The notes under the pieces were generated by a model. That model saw only the letters and a program-made list of their open reading frames with translations, was not told the DNA's origin and ran no database searches. A program made the translations under genes and the position numbers. From Plicaturopsis crispa FD-325 SS-3 (Eukaryota; Basidiomycota; Agaricomycetes; Amylocorticiales; Amylocorticiaceae): a stretch of DNA of 64,000 nt. Of the stretch, positions 48,979-62,234 are shown in pieces. Numbering within the stretch: the stretch's first letter is position 1; each line of letters opens with the position of its first letter. The stretch lies in NCBI GenBank assembly GCA_000827205.1, contig KN832565.1, forward strand, positions 312,000-375,999, in the 5' to 3' direction.

Positions 48979-49677
48979 ATGCTGCAGGAACTTTCTCATA
49001 TGGACCGTATAACGCAACTCCAAGATGAAATCCAACAGGTGCTTTTGCCATGCTCTTAGATCAGACGCGTAGACTAAGATATGGTGGACCGCCATAGCTC
49101 CTCACAATCATGTCCAATAGCATAGCGTACCTCACATCCCGCGCGAACTTTGTGCAGGTCAGCCCAGAGGTACCGGTCACGAAACAGCGGAACCCAGACA
49201 AATACGACGCTCCGGAGGAGTTCGAAGGTGCGCGGTTCAGCGCAGCGAACGTCCTAGCGTAGCTCTAACGAAGAAATATGGTAGCCAACAAGAAGGAGCT
49301 GGTCACCGACCTCATCGTGAAAGCAAAACAAGTGGAATATCTCATTCAAAGCTTGCCCGAGCCCGAGCCTGAAGAAGAACAGGTGCGCTAGCCATATTCA
49401 TGTCATGTCTCCGCGACCCTGTTGTAACTGGATGCATTTTCAGGCCAGACGCTTGCAGGGATTAGAAGACGAGATGAAAGCCGCCAACGCAGAATATCTG
49501 CAAGCTGTCGATCGCGCAAGTACGTGCTCCATTTATTCTCGAATCATTTCCCCCGATGACCGGAATGACTTGGGTGTTCCCCACATCGCAGAACATTTGC
49601 ATGCGCAGGTGTCAGAGGTCATGCGAACAATGCTGACCGAGACGGACGCAAACATACTCGAAGATGCGCCGGGTTGA
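48979..49677 (+). CDS. MED21: Mediator complex subunit 21
   Basis: Predicted 149-aa subunit of the Mediator middle module, which links transcription factors to RNA polymerase II. Exons 48979-49038, 49098-49227, 49285-49382, 49444-49519, 49592-49677; the frame closes. MDRITQLQDEIQQLLTIMSN, then SIAYLTSRANFVQVSPEVPV is the conserved N-terminal signature. PEEFEANKKELVTDLIVKAK and QVEYLIQSLPEPEPEEEQ follow, then a coiled coil (ARRLQGLEDEMKAANAEYLQ) that pairs with Med7 in known structures. Length fits the family. Two in-frame ATGs: 48979 (MLQELSHMDR) and 49000 (MDRITQLQ); the first is used, but the second is closer to the usual start. Confidence 0.93.
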
Positions 49678-50326
49678 ACTCTATGCGATGACATCTATTC
49701 ACGGTCTCGACAACGCGAATAGCTCGCCACTGAACTGCGTCCGTCGCGACTCGCGGCCCTATGTAGGCTTCCTGCACAACAGTGCGTTGTCTCATGGAGA
49801 TCAGTGTGCATGCAGTCGCATTTCGATTCACATTCTACGGGGATACAGTGGACGCAAAAATCGTATGCTTGGGCCTCGTGTACTTATTTGCTGCGGTCCT
49901 TGACACGATGCGTACCACATACAAGGTGCTAGGGCCTTGCTGGGTATCCTCCGCCTGTGTGTGTGAGTTGAGTCTCTTGATCAATTCAATCACGCACTTC
50001 AGTTTTTACTATTCTATCGCAATCCCTCCTGCGCCTATTGAGCTTGAGCCGTGTTCTGTTTCGTGACATTTGTCGCGACGACCAACTGTGATTGTTAGTG
50101 CTTCATCCCCAGTCAAAAGTCGGTCGAGCCGGTTGGAGCAAATAAGAACGAGTTCGAGTCGCTTAGCACCTCTCGAAAAATATCGAGCGCTGGCAAAGCC
50201 TCGGTCACATTTCTTCGCATTCGTTTACAAGTCGTGTACTTTCGCTGACTACGGACTCCACAATTTCACTTGACCGATGTTGACTGCATCGCTGTCTTCA
50301 ACAAATTCTTCCAAGTTCCTTGTGTG

Positions 50327-50638
50327 CATTTGTTTGCACGCGTTCTTGCTCTAACTGACGTGGACCTACGTGCCACGACTTCATTCTATCTTCACGACGA
50401 CGTCGACCGTCGACCATGTACCCCTACCATAAACGCGAGCTATTATCCTCTCCACTCTCTCTACGCTGTCCTCGTCTCGCCACGGTCATCCGACACCAGC
50501 ACTAGGGACCTAATCGAATCCCCCAGCTTTACTGCGTCAGGACTGGAGCGGTGTGCTGCATACTGCTACGTCGGCAGCTCCACATGTGCATTCGCCGCGT
50601 GGATGTGCCGTGCAGCCGTAGACGGTCGAGGGCATTCT
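50327..50638. repeat. 312-bp sequence, left flank of gap
   Basis: Base-for-base the same as 51275-51586 by reading; ends exactly where the N run begins. Confidence 0.9.
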
Positions 50639-51274
50639 NNNNNNNNNNNNNNNNNNNNNNNNNNNNNNNNNNNNNNNNNNNNNNNNNNNNNNNNNNNNNN
50701 NNNNNNNNNNNNNNNNNNNNNNNNNNNNNNNNNNNNNNNNNNNNNNNNNNNNNNNNNNNNNNNNNNNNNNNNNNNNNNNNNNNNNNNNNNNNNNNNNNNN
50801 NNNNNNNNNNNNNNNNNNNNNNNNNNNNNNNNNNNNNNNNNNNNNNNNNNNNNNNNNNNNNNNNNNNNNNNNNNNNNNNNNNNNNNNNNNNNNNNNNNNN
50901 NNNNNNNNNNNNNNNNNNNNNNNNNNNNNNNNNNNNNNNNNNNNNNNNNNNNNNNNNNNNNNNNNNNNNNNNNNNNNNNNNNNNNNNNNNNNNNNNNNNN
51001 NNNNNNNNNNNNNNNNNNNNNNNNNNNNNNNNNNNNNNNNNNNNNNNNNNNNNNNNNNNNNNNNNNNNNNNNNNNNNNNNNNNNNNNNNNNNNNNNNNNN
51101 NNNNNNNNNNNNNNNNNNNNNNNNNNNNNNNNNNNNNNNNNNNNNNNNNNNNNNNNNNNNNNNNNNNNNNNNNNNNNNNNNNNNNNNNNNNNNNNNNNNN
51201 NNNNNNNNNNNNNNNNNNNNNNNNNNNNNNNNNNNNNNNNNNNNNNNNNNNNNNNNNNNNNNNNNNNNNNNNNN
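50639..51274. other. Assembly gap (636 N)
   Basis: Run of N. Frames that cross it are meaningless. Confidence 0.99.
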
Positions 51275-51586
51275 CATTTGTTTGCACGCGTTCTTGCTCT
51301 AACTGACGTGGACCTACGTGCCACGACTTCATTCTATCTTCACGACGACGTCGACCGTCGACCATGTACCCCTACCATAAACGCGAGCTATTATCCTCTC
51401 CACTCTCTCTACGCTGTCCTCGTCTCGCCACGGTCATCCGACACCAGCACTAGGGACCTAATCGAATCCCCCAGCTTTACTGCGTCAGGACTGGAGCGGT
51501 GTGCTGCATACTGCTACGTCGGCAGCTCCACATGTGCATTCGCCGCGTGGATGTGCCGTGCAGCCGTAGACGGTCGAGGGCATTCT
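51275..51586. repeat. 312-bp sequence, right flank of gap
   Basis: Begins exactly where the N run ends and repeats 50327-50638 without a difference that I can see. Unique sequence follows immediately (gtagtacgttcacc). Confidence 0.9.
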
Positions 51587-52718
51587 GTAGTACGTTCACC
51601 ATTTCTGATGTCTGCGATACAATCTTCTTACTTGTGACCGCCAGTTCTGATGCAGGCTCTGTCTCTCGAAGCGCTGCTTTGATCTTATTCTGGTAAGCAA
51701 AGTCCAGCTCTGATTTTCATGGAGGGCGCAATAGCAACATTACCAGTTTCCGCGTGGATCCTACCTTGGCGTCAACGATGCCCGCAGGCCGCGGCACGTT
51801 CAAGAAGTCCATACTAGGTGGGCCCCGTAGGTCACGTACATTCACAGCGACTGTGGCCCGCGGCGGCTGCCTGATCGTGAGCGGGGGCGCTGCCCAAGCC
51901 GTCATGACGCTGGTTCATCGAGGGCCTTTTAGCCGCAAGGTCGAGCACGCGCATCAAGTGGCGGAAAGGGCGTCTTCGTTGGCCGGGAAGTCTTCGGGCA
52001 CGCGTGCACATTCCACCCAGCACTGGCCCATGTATGTATCTTCTGCAGTGGTCATATGGTTGCAGAGCATCCTACACCGCCGCTGGCGCACTCGTCGGGG
52101 ACCTACCGCCGTTGATTTGAGCACATCGGAACTGGATACCTTCAACGTGAGCAGAGCGCGTTGAGGGAGGGGTGGGAGGGAGGTTCATACCGGCGTAGAT
52201 ATATGTATAGTCCCGCTGTCGTAGATTACCATGCCCCAATATATGTTCCATTGTAACCCGATTATTATGATTCCATTCAAAGCAATTCCATCCAAATGCA
52301 AGCTAGATATAAGGAAAATAATCGAGTAGCATCGAGTGAGCGTGAGGCGGCTAAGTGTCCCATCAAACCGTTCGATTTCGCTCCGAATGCCTCACATTTC
52401 GCTCGAAAAAAATCTACCAGATGGCTCAATTCGAGGCGAAATCGAGGGAGCTTGAGCCACTCGATTTTCTTCTCTTTCCTTCTCCCCGGCTCGACCGACT
52501 TTTGACTGGGCTTCATCCTCACAGCTCGTCCCCAGCAAATGTAGAATCGACTTGACTCTCGTGTAGGTTTCGGATAGTTCCGAGCTCGACGCGTACTTAT
52601 CAGATCGCGTTTCCCCTCGCTTCCAGCACGCCGCGATGAGCAGCAAGCACGCAAACTCGCCCGACAGAACCGCACAACATCGACAAGACTCGTATACTGC
52701 AGCCTGCGTTTAACCACC

Positions 52719-55438
52719 ATGTCGTCCAGCGACGCACAGAAGCCATATATCGTATTTGGATATGGGTCCTTGATTTTCAAGGTAAATCGTCTAAAGCTTA
52801 ATTGAAACGCGGGAGCTTTGCTGACTCATTCCTGATACTCAGCCCCCACCTCATGCCATAGCAGAAGGTATATTCCTTGCGAATGACTACTCATCTGATT
52901 TTGTTGACGGGAGCGGTTTGTTTTCCGTGCAGTTCCTGGATATCTGAAAGGATATGTCCGCCGTTTTGCGCAAAAATCGCACGATCACCGTGGAACACCC
53001 GAAGTACGTGGTGCAAGTCAATAAACCGTCGAAATGCTTGAAGTATCGACGACATTGCTGACAGAACCCTGGTCGAGTCGTCACTTTGGTACACAAGGAA
53101 GACTGGGACTCCTTCTCAGGCGCGGTCTGTTACAAGTATCTGTGAGACTGAATAGAACATGGATTCTTACAGTTTGTATTACTAGGACCCGTTCCCGGAC
53201 GAAGATACTGTATGGGGTGAGACTGACCTCTCCTTTGATAACTCCACCTCACTGAGACTACCAATTTCAAGGTGTGGCATACACAATAGATCCCATCCAT
53301 GCCGCAGATATCCGTGATTATCTAGGTCAGAATTATTTGACGATTCAATTCCAGGGTTCAAGCAGTGCTAACGGATCCCTCAGATTATCGTGAAAAGGTT
53401 TGGTTCTTTTTAGTTTGCGAGGTGTATGTCCTTGGCTTGACAGCGATTGGCCCACGAAGGATGGGTATACTCTTGAATCAGTAGATATCTACGGTCATGA
53501 CGAAAATGGTCAAGAGAAACTTGTAATTCAAGGGGTACGTCTCGCTGTGTACTCCCAAGCCATGCGATAGATTTATCGGATCCTCACCATTGTGTAGGCC
53601 GAGGTGCGTAGTTGCGGATTAAACGGTTGGATCTACCGAAGTCACTCATACCACTGTGCAGTGCTATGTGGGCCGAGAAGACAACCCTTCATTCAGTGAG
53701 CTCCCGCTGAGATATATCACACCACGACTCGATGTATTTCTTAACATCTTATCCACATCACAGTCGCCGCTGAACCCCTCGATGTCCTCGCTGAGAAAAT
53801 CTGGTCGTCAGTCGGGCCATCTGGACCGAACAAGGTGCGGTTTATTCCTATCCCCAACTACGATGTGTTGGTTTGATGTGCTGATTCCAATTTCACTCTG
53901 AAGGAGTATTTCTACAAATTGACCGAATCGGTTAGACAGCTAGCTCCAGACTCGCACGATTCACACCTGTATGCTCTCGAGGTATAGACCTTTCTCTACT
54001 CCTCTGTGTCATGAAGGATGATGTTCGACTACTACGCAGGCTCGGATTAAGGAGCTGGACAGTGCACAGGGGAGCGAAGACCTTCAGTCCGTCGCTAAGC
54101 CGTCTAAGCCATATGTTGTCTTCGGATATGGGTCGTTGGTATTCAAGGTCAGCCTAGGTGGTCCTTCTATGGCGACAAGGATATTGACTCGGTGCCCTCG
54201 CAGCCTCCGCCGTATGTCATCGCTCAAGGTCAGTCCAGTCCTGGGTATGTTCATGGTTTCGGTCTCATTCAGGTGAACAGTCGCGGGGTACTTGAAGGGC
54301 TACGTGCGACGTTTCGCGCAGATGTCTCACTACCATCGCGGAACAGTCGAGGTGAGTGATCAAGAATACACGGAGACACAATACAGTTTGATTAATCGCT
54401 CATTGCTATTATCATCAGAATCCGGGTCGTGCGGTTACGTTGATCCATAAAGAAGACTGGGATTCTTTCAACTCAACCTCTGCAGTAAGCCATGCCATGC
54501 TCGGATGTTCATTATACACTAATTAGCGGCGCCTTTGCATAGGATGCATTTCCCAACGAGGACACAGTCTGGGGTACGTTGATTCAGTCTCTACCTAAAA
54601 CTAACGGACAAAAAAATTGACGACTAGAGAATTCTAGGAATTGCTTATACTATCGACCCCATACACGAGTCCAATGTCCGAGACTATCTAGGTATTTCAG
54701 TATCAAACACATTTCTCTCGCGTCGACTAATTTTGTGCCGCAGACTTCCGGGAAAAGGTCGGCTCAATTCGTGCAACTGGTATGTGCAACTTGGAATAGG
54801 GCTTACATCACAATTGCAGGACGGGTATACACTCGAGACCCTTGATATCTATGGTATTGTTAACGGGGAGGAACAGGTGGTAGTACACGATGTGAGTAGG
54901 TTTCCGTCTGTATCTTAGTTTGCGAACGTGAACTGATCTTTGCCGTGACTTTGCTTTGGAAACTGGAGTGCTTTGTATGTCTATGCATGATTGCCATGAG
55001 TAAGCTCATCTAATGAATTCTAACCGGGAGCAGTGCTACGTAGGCCGCAAGGACAATCCATCCTTCGGTAAGCACATTCCTCACATTTTATCTCGCAGAA
55101 GCTGAGTACATGCAGTCGGTTATGAGCCCTTAGATGCTCTGGCCCGTCATATCTGGAAATCAGTCGGCCCTTCCGGGTCCAACAAAGTAAAGGCGATGAC
55201 CTCTCTCCGTCGCACTGTGCTCACTCTACCGCTGAATAGGAATATGTATTCAAACTGGCAGACGCCGTACGCTCACTTGCCCCCGAGTCCCACGATGACC
55301 ACCTATTCGCTCTCGAGGTACGCAACACACGCACACTGAATAATTTAGTTTGATAAGTATTTACGGTTCTATTGATAGACACGGATTCGAAAGCTGGACG
55401 ACGAAAGCAAGGTAGATGCGGTAGAAATGAGCAAGTAA
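52719..55438 (+). CDS. Fused tandem ChaC-type gamma-glutamylcyclotransferase
   Basis: Predicted 419-aa protein of two ChaC domains in one reading frame. ChaC enzymes cut glutathione's gamma-glutamyl bond to give 5-oxoproline and Cys-Gly in the cytosol. Twenty-three exons: 52719-52781, 52843-52867, 52933-53003, 53065-53124, 53186-53216, 53272-53325, 53384-53397, 53460-53534, 53662-53695, 53764-53834, 53904-53981, then linking exon 54040-54147, then 54204-54228, 54281-54351, 54419-54484, 54543-54573, 54638-54691, 54744-54757, 54820-54891, 55034-55067, 55116-55186, 55240-55317, 55379-55438. Domain 1: YIVFGYGSLIFK, YVRRFAQKSHDHRGTPENPG, YREKDGY, CYVGREDNPSF, GPSGPNKEYF. Domain 2: YVVFGYGSLVFK, YVRRFAQMSHYHRG, FREKDGY, CYVGRKDNPSF, GPSGSNKEYV. 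The catalytic Glu (as in human ChaC2 FREKGGY) is kept in both. Exon 12 carries the linker AQGSEDLQSVAKPSK with no stop and no Met. Confidence 0.9.
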
Positions 55439-55573
55439 ATGAAGTTTGCAGCTGTTAGTTTGGAGTAGAAGAGGTGCATGCAAAGCTTGGCCGATGCCAT
55501 ACAAATTGGCCCATAACTCCGCCCTGAAGTCAATGGAGCCATCTCATTTGCACGGTGTTAGTGCGCCCCGGTG

Positions 55574-57792
55574 TTACGACCTTGGACTACCATTTCCATT
55601 CATCTCGCCCTCGGGTCGGGGTGGGGACAACAGAGGCGTCCGCTCGTCAGCAGCGCCGGTATTTACACGTCGCTCACGTTCGACGATGCTACACAATTCG
55701 TCATCAGTGACTGCAGGGAGTGGAGTAATGCGAATCATACCCTCGTGCGACGGTTGCATTCGTGATGCGTTTGGCCTGTTTCTTCCCTTGGTTATCCTCG
55801 TAGAGATCGGTTTCGTCGACGATCTCTTCCGAAATGATCTCCTATAATTGAGGGGATTGAGGTTAGCCATCCGCCTTCAAGCCCGAGGGGCCGAGAACAT
55901 TACCTCGATGATATCTAGATACCGGCGAGGAAAAATTCTTAGCATGCTGTAAGACCCAAGAAAAAGCAAGAGCGCCTACCCTCCAACGTGATCACGCCAA
56001 TTGCACCACCGGCGATTCCTGGTGTATGGCTGACGAGCAGCAAATGTGAGCGGCCCGTCTGGCTATATCCATATGATCTGGTCAGTTGGGCGCAACTTGG
56101 CAGCATTCATAAACGCACAAGTAGTCGAGAGCCTGGAAGCAGTTTATCGATGGCTTGGCCTCGGGTAGAATGCCGAGCTTAAAGCTCGATACAGGCAATG
56201 CTTGGGCAGGGTCGTATTTTAGCAGCTAAGTAGTGGAGCTCAGTCAGATCATATTTGAAGGAGACTGCGGAAGGATAAGACCTTTTTGATGAGCAATAGC
56301 CCGACGAAAGCCAAAGGCTTTCCGGGCTCGTGTACCGGAAAGCGAGAATAGCCACTAGACAGGCTACACCAGTGTGTCAGTATTAGTCTTTTGTACATGA
56401 GAGCCAGGGTGCCAACATTTTGTCCACTGCTTGATGATCCAAGATCGTGTCTGTGCTCAATGTGACCGCATCCTGGGCGATGATTAAGTATGGATGAGCT
56501 ATATTTTACAGAGACACACACCTCCATGCTCGTCATGATCTCCTCGACGTTCTTGGTATTTAGCTCCAGTACACCATTAAGGATGTTAATCTCGTCGTCC
56601 TGAGAGGTGATGAGATCTAGGACGTGAAGATGACGCGGATACACGCACCCTGAGAGGCTCTTCGCCGGTACGATGGAATTGCAGAAATGATTTCAACTCA
56701 GCCTTCTTGTAAGTGTGATTGTCGTTCGCGCCTAGCACATAGTCGAGCAACTTTGCTATCGGGTAGGCGATGGGCGCTGTATGGTGTTGGTTAGTTGAAC
56801 GGGTTGCGATGAATGGCTAGACTCACAGAACAGATACATCAGGAACAGCACGAATGGTGCACACTTTGCACCGATGCCAAGTCCATACCGAACACTAGCG
56901 GCTTGTGGGATGATTCTGAATTCCATTAGCCACGGTGATGCCTTCGAGGAAAATATTTCTTACTCGCTGTGGTTTAAAAGGGCGGGATGAGTTAAGTGTC
57001 AGTGATGTTTCCCTGGCGCGACAGCACATACCCGAATATAACTGAGAATTTCTTGGTTAGCGGTGAAACATGCGGGGACAATGTGTTGCTCACCAATCGC
57101 AGTAGTAGAGATGACAACAGCAGCAATACCACCGCCGAGCTATACATGACGTGAGGACAGAAAAGACATGCATAGAAGAATATCACACACTGCACTATCC
57201 AAGAATATTGGAAGACTCTCGTTCACGATCTATACCAGGGTCATCATTTATTTGACTCGGCATTCTGTAACAGCCCTCACGAACCACATTTCCGAGCAGG
57301 AGCACCTGCAGTTGAACACGTCAATTAACGAGCCCTACGGGTACACACATCGGTGGACTCACCACGAGAACCCAGTGTCGGCCTTTCTGCATCAATTTGA
57401 GAACTCGAGGTAACTCGTGAGCCGAGTGCTGCTTGCATTAAACATAATAGCACACCTGTCGCCGCGTCCTTCTTCTCCTTTGGGTCATCTGAGGACGTTG
57501 CGAGAACCCTCAGGTGTAGTTCTTCTAAGCCCATGAGCCCTAGGGTCAATCTGTGCGTCCCACCTTGAGCTTTCACCATATGCATGATACACATTGATGC
57601 TCACCCTGCGAATGCGCCTCCGACCAAGACAAGCACTATGCTGACAGCAATCTTGTACCAGAATGCAGGTGATCCCACGGGTTCTCCGCCATGTTTTACG
57701 GCAGTCTCGACAATGGCACTGTTGTGCACGAATGGTGAAGCATATGCTAGGGGAATTTGCAACGCAGTCGAAGCGAGAACTAGTTTGTTCAT
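55574..57792 (-). CDS. CNNM/Mam3-type DUF21-CBS membrane protein
   Basis: Predicted 430-aa protein, likely in metal homeostasis at the vacuole or plasma membrane. Eighteen exons: 57792-57605, 57550-57456, 57403-57363, 57305-57285, 57229-57191, 57139-57094, 57041-57032 (10 nt), 56966-56964 (3 nt), 56915-56827, 56776-56649, 56599-56522, 56472-56417, 56363-56282, 56225-56119, 56062-55980, 55914-55904 (11 nt), 55841-55741, 55688-55574. DUF21: IAVSIVLVLVGGAFAGLTLG, LMGLEELHLRVLATSS, KGRHWVLVVLLLGNVIVNE, GGGIAAVVISTTAIVIFGE, then IIPQAASVRYGLGIGAKCAP. CBS pair: DDEINILNGVLELNTKNVEE, ILSSGYSRFPVHEPG, HTPGIAGGAIGVITLEDIIE. The 3-nt exon supplies the Glu of the conserved FGEIIPQ motif. A signal-like N-terminus (MNKLVLASTALQIPLAYA) precedes the first helix. 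The tail after RGIVERERR is short and disordered. Confidence 0.88.
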
Positions 57793-58053
57793 ATGTAAAG
57801 GAGTGTCGGTTTAGAGCGTCGGAGAGCTGTGTTATAAAGTATTTCGCTGTCTTGGCGTCGTCCTGGACTTGTCCTGGTGTTTGCCCTGTGTTGGCCAAGG
57901 AAAAGGAAGGGCGTTGACGAATTGAACGTCGACGAGAGGTTCTATACGCCGAATAGGGGCTAATGAAGTACGCTGTCCGAGTCCGTATGTTTTTCCTCCG
58001 TCTCCTTTTCCGTCTCTAGTATTTCTCGGCGCTACAGGATTCAAAGCGACTGG
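57793..58053. promoter_or_regulatory. Bidirectional promoter, CNNM gene / TRM2
   Basis: 261 bases between divergent start codons. Contains a pyrimidine-rich stretch (tttttcctccgtctccttttcc, near 57989-58010) on the TRM2 side. Confidence 0.5.
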
Positions 58054-60282
58054 ATGCTAGGACTGCGATATAATCCTTGCAAACAACACCTGACATCTGC
58101 ACTTGGTGCATTCTATCACTCTGGGTCTCCTACCAAATTATTCTCCCAGTCGAAACCGGTTATTCTCCGACGCGCAAAGGACAAGATGAGTCGATTGAGG
58201 TACTCGCCCGATCTCGACGACAAGGATCTCCAACTGCCACCCGAGAAAAAGCCTCGTCTTGAGCTATCTGCCTCTCCGGTACCTCCTGCGGAGTCCGGGT
58301 CTCACACCGAAACTGAGGCCAAAATCGATGGTATGCTCGATGTCCTGGTCAGCTCAGAGCGGAAGGCTGTCGCGCGGCGGTCTCGTAGTAGTAGCCCCGA
58401 TGCACCGGCGGACCCAACGGCTACCAATCCTTTGCAAGGAATCAGACCGAGTCGTACTGATGGGGCTGAGAAGAAAACGGGCAAATCGAAGAAGGCGAAG
58501 AATAAGAAAGTCCGCCACAACATACCGGAGCCGTGTTCTACAGAAGACGTCCTGTGGAGGGATATTGTTGCCGTTCTCGGTCAGGAGGCTGTTGACGAGG
58601 CCAGCAAAACGGAGGGCCTTATGTGGGACTCCCCGTATGCATTTCACGATGAAGTGGAATGCGAAGTCTCGGAACTGTCTTCAAACGGTGCGCCATACGC
58701 GTCTTTTGTGTGATGTCGCGTCGCGAGCTTCACTACAAATATCTAATGAGCCCCGCTTGACGCGCAGGCGAAGGACTGGCGGTTCCGGTCGAGGGAACAA
58801 GGCCCTGGGTGATAGTGGTCCCCTTTGCTCTCCCTGGAGAACGAATCCGGGCGCGCATATATCGTAACGATCGAATGCATTCCCGTGGGGATCTAGTCAG
58901 CGTCGATACCCCAAACCCAGCGCTGCGAGACGATAGCAGAGTAGCGTGCAAATACTTTGGGCAGTGTGCCGGTTGCCAGTATCAGGTACGCGCCGTCAAA
59001 TAGTTCACCTTCGTACTTTTCATGGAATATTTTCCAGATGCTTTCGTACGAGCAACAGTTAGATATCAAACAAAATGTAGTGGTGAAAGCATTCCGCAAT
59101 TTCTCTGGTATGTACATCGTCGCACATCCACAAACCGTCTCGTGATAAACATCACTCTAATAGGTCTACCTGAGTCGAGCGTACCTACTGTTCTGCCCAC
59201 CATCCCGTCACCCAAACAGCTCAACTACCGCACAAAACTCACGCCACATTTTGAGGCGCCATCTAAGAAGCACCTCAAAAACGGTGGCACTCAAAGTGGT
59301 GGGGATGACAAGACCCATCGCGCATGGCTCAAAATCGGCTTCAATCGTATCGGCACCCGAAATGCGATGGACATTGAGGTATCATATAACGAATCTTCCC
59401 ATGAAGCTTGTTGACTGATGCATACTTTAGGAATGTCCCATCGGCACTCCGGTGCTGAATGAGAAGTACAACTCTCTTCGCGTGCAGATTCACAAGGACA
59501 TCTACAAGTACAAAAAAGGCGTATCGTTGCTACTGCGAGACTCTCTGGAAATACCCAGTACTAACAGTGAACCACCCACCACCATAGAGGCGGACTCGGA
59601 CAGCTCTCTCGCTTCGTCTTTTGAAAAACATGTCTGCGTGACGGATCATAAAGCAATCGTGCGCGAGCGTGTCGGGGACAAGATTTTCGAGTTCCCAGGC
59701 GGGTCGTTTTTCCAAAACAACAACTCCATTTTGGTACCACTGACGACATACGTCCGCGACGCCATCTTCCCCCCGACTTCCTCGTCGTCGCCGCCACCCC
59801 CACGTCTCACGCACCTGATCGACGCGTACTGCGGGTCTGGCTTGTTCGCCATCACACTCTCCGAGCATTTCGACACTATCGCCGGAATTGAGCTTTCCGC
59901 CGACTCGATCAAATACGCGAAGCACAACGCGCAGCTGAACGGTATCCCGGAAGGGAAATGCTCCTTCCGCGCGGGCGACGCAGCCCACCTATTTACCACG
60001 GTCCAGGACTTCCCGCCGGAGCAGTCGGTGCTTATCATCGATCCTCCGCGCAAGGGGTGCGATGAGAGCTTCATCAACCAACTGCTGGCGTTCAAGGCAA
60101 AGACGGTCGTGTACGTGAGCTGCAATGTGCACACGCAGGCAAGGGATATCGGGATGATATTAAACCGGGGTACAGAGGGCGGAGGGGAAGGGGGAAGATA
60201 CGTTTTGGAGAGTTTACGGGGATTCGATTTGTATCCCCAGACGGCGCATGTCGAATCTGTTGCCGTGCTTCGTCTCGTATGA
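58054..60282 (+). CDS. TRM2: tRNA (uracil-5-)-methyltransferase Trm2
   Basis: Predicted 662-aa enzyme making m5U54 in the T-loop of tRNAs. Exons 58054-58687, 58768-58985, 59038-59107, 59164-59378, 59431-60282; the frame closes. After a charged, Lys-rich N-terminal third comes a TRAM-like domain (WVIVVPFALPGERIRARIYR), then CKYFGQCAGCQYQ, a Cys cluster as in iron-sulfur RumA-type enzymes. Catalytic domain: KIGFNRIGTRNAMDIEECPI, FPGGSFFQNNNSILVPLT, the SAM loop LIDAYCGSGLFAITLSEHF, LIIDPPRKGCDESFI and the nucleophile Cys in VVYVSCNVHTQARDI. Two starts are possible: ATG 58054 adds 44 residues that are basic with no acid until the last few (like a mitochondrial presequence); ATG 58186 (MSRLRYSPDLDD) gives a 618-aa form. 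Confidence 0.92.
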
Positions 60283-60679
60283 TAGCTTTTGGGATTTACT
60301 CATCCTAATCTTTTGTGACGCTGCAATCACCACGATCAACGAGAGTGATACTTAAATCGTGCTTAAGGTAGCATCGGTTCGTTTTGTAAGTAAGCAAAAA
60401 TATGTAAATAAATAAATAAATCCTGTCAGACCCCTGACTCGGAGCAGCTTGTCGCTGCCGGGCGCCCAGGTACAATTTTCTCTCACTCTCCATTGCCTTC
60501 CATTGCTCATGTCCTCGTCCCCTTAACACACGACACCATAATGACGGACCTATAGCTTCTCTTCGCTCGTTCTAGGGCTTGCTGCCGATATACTTCAATA
60601 ATCTAGAAATCGAAGAAATCGAGTCATATTTGGATACAGAGGCGAATCTGAAGGCTGCTCCGTCTTGCCTTTTGTCGCG
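60283..60679. other. Intergenic region TRM2 / MET2
   Basis: About 400 bases, same-strand genes. Contains AT-rich stretch aaataaataaataaat near 60405-60420, probably in the TRM2 3' region. Remainder is presumably the MET2 promoter. Confidence 0.45.

Positions 60680-62234
<1,555 letters not shown>

Larger units (their letters stand above)
49678..52718. other. 3 kb region without a recognised gene, containing the gap
   Basis: No protein family recognised on either strand outside the gap. Open stretches near 50270-50640 (repeated at 51275-51640) and 51754-52164 are Ser/Arg-rich with no motif. The segment 52560-52718 is the leader and promoter side of the ChaC gene. The region is short of ordinary coding signal compared with the rest of the window. 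Confidence 0.5.

Noticed and set aside
50270-51637. Long open frames spanning the N run
   Set aside because: They are open only because N cannot encode a stop; the flanking segments are duplicate copies of one sequence.
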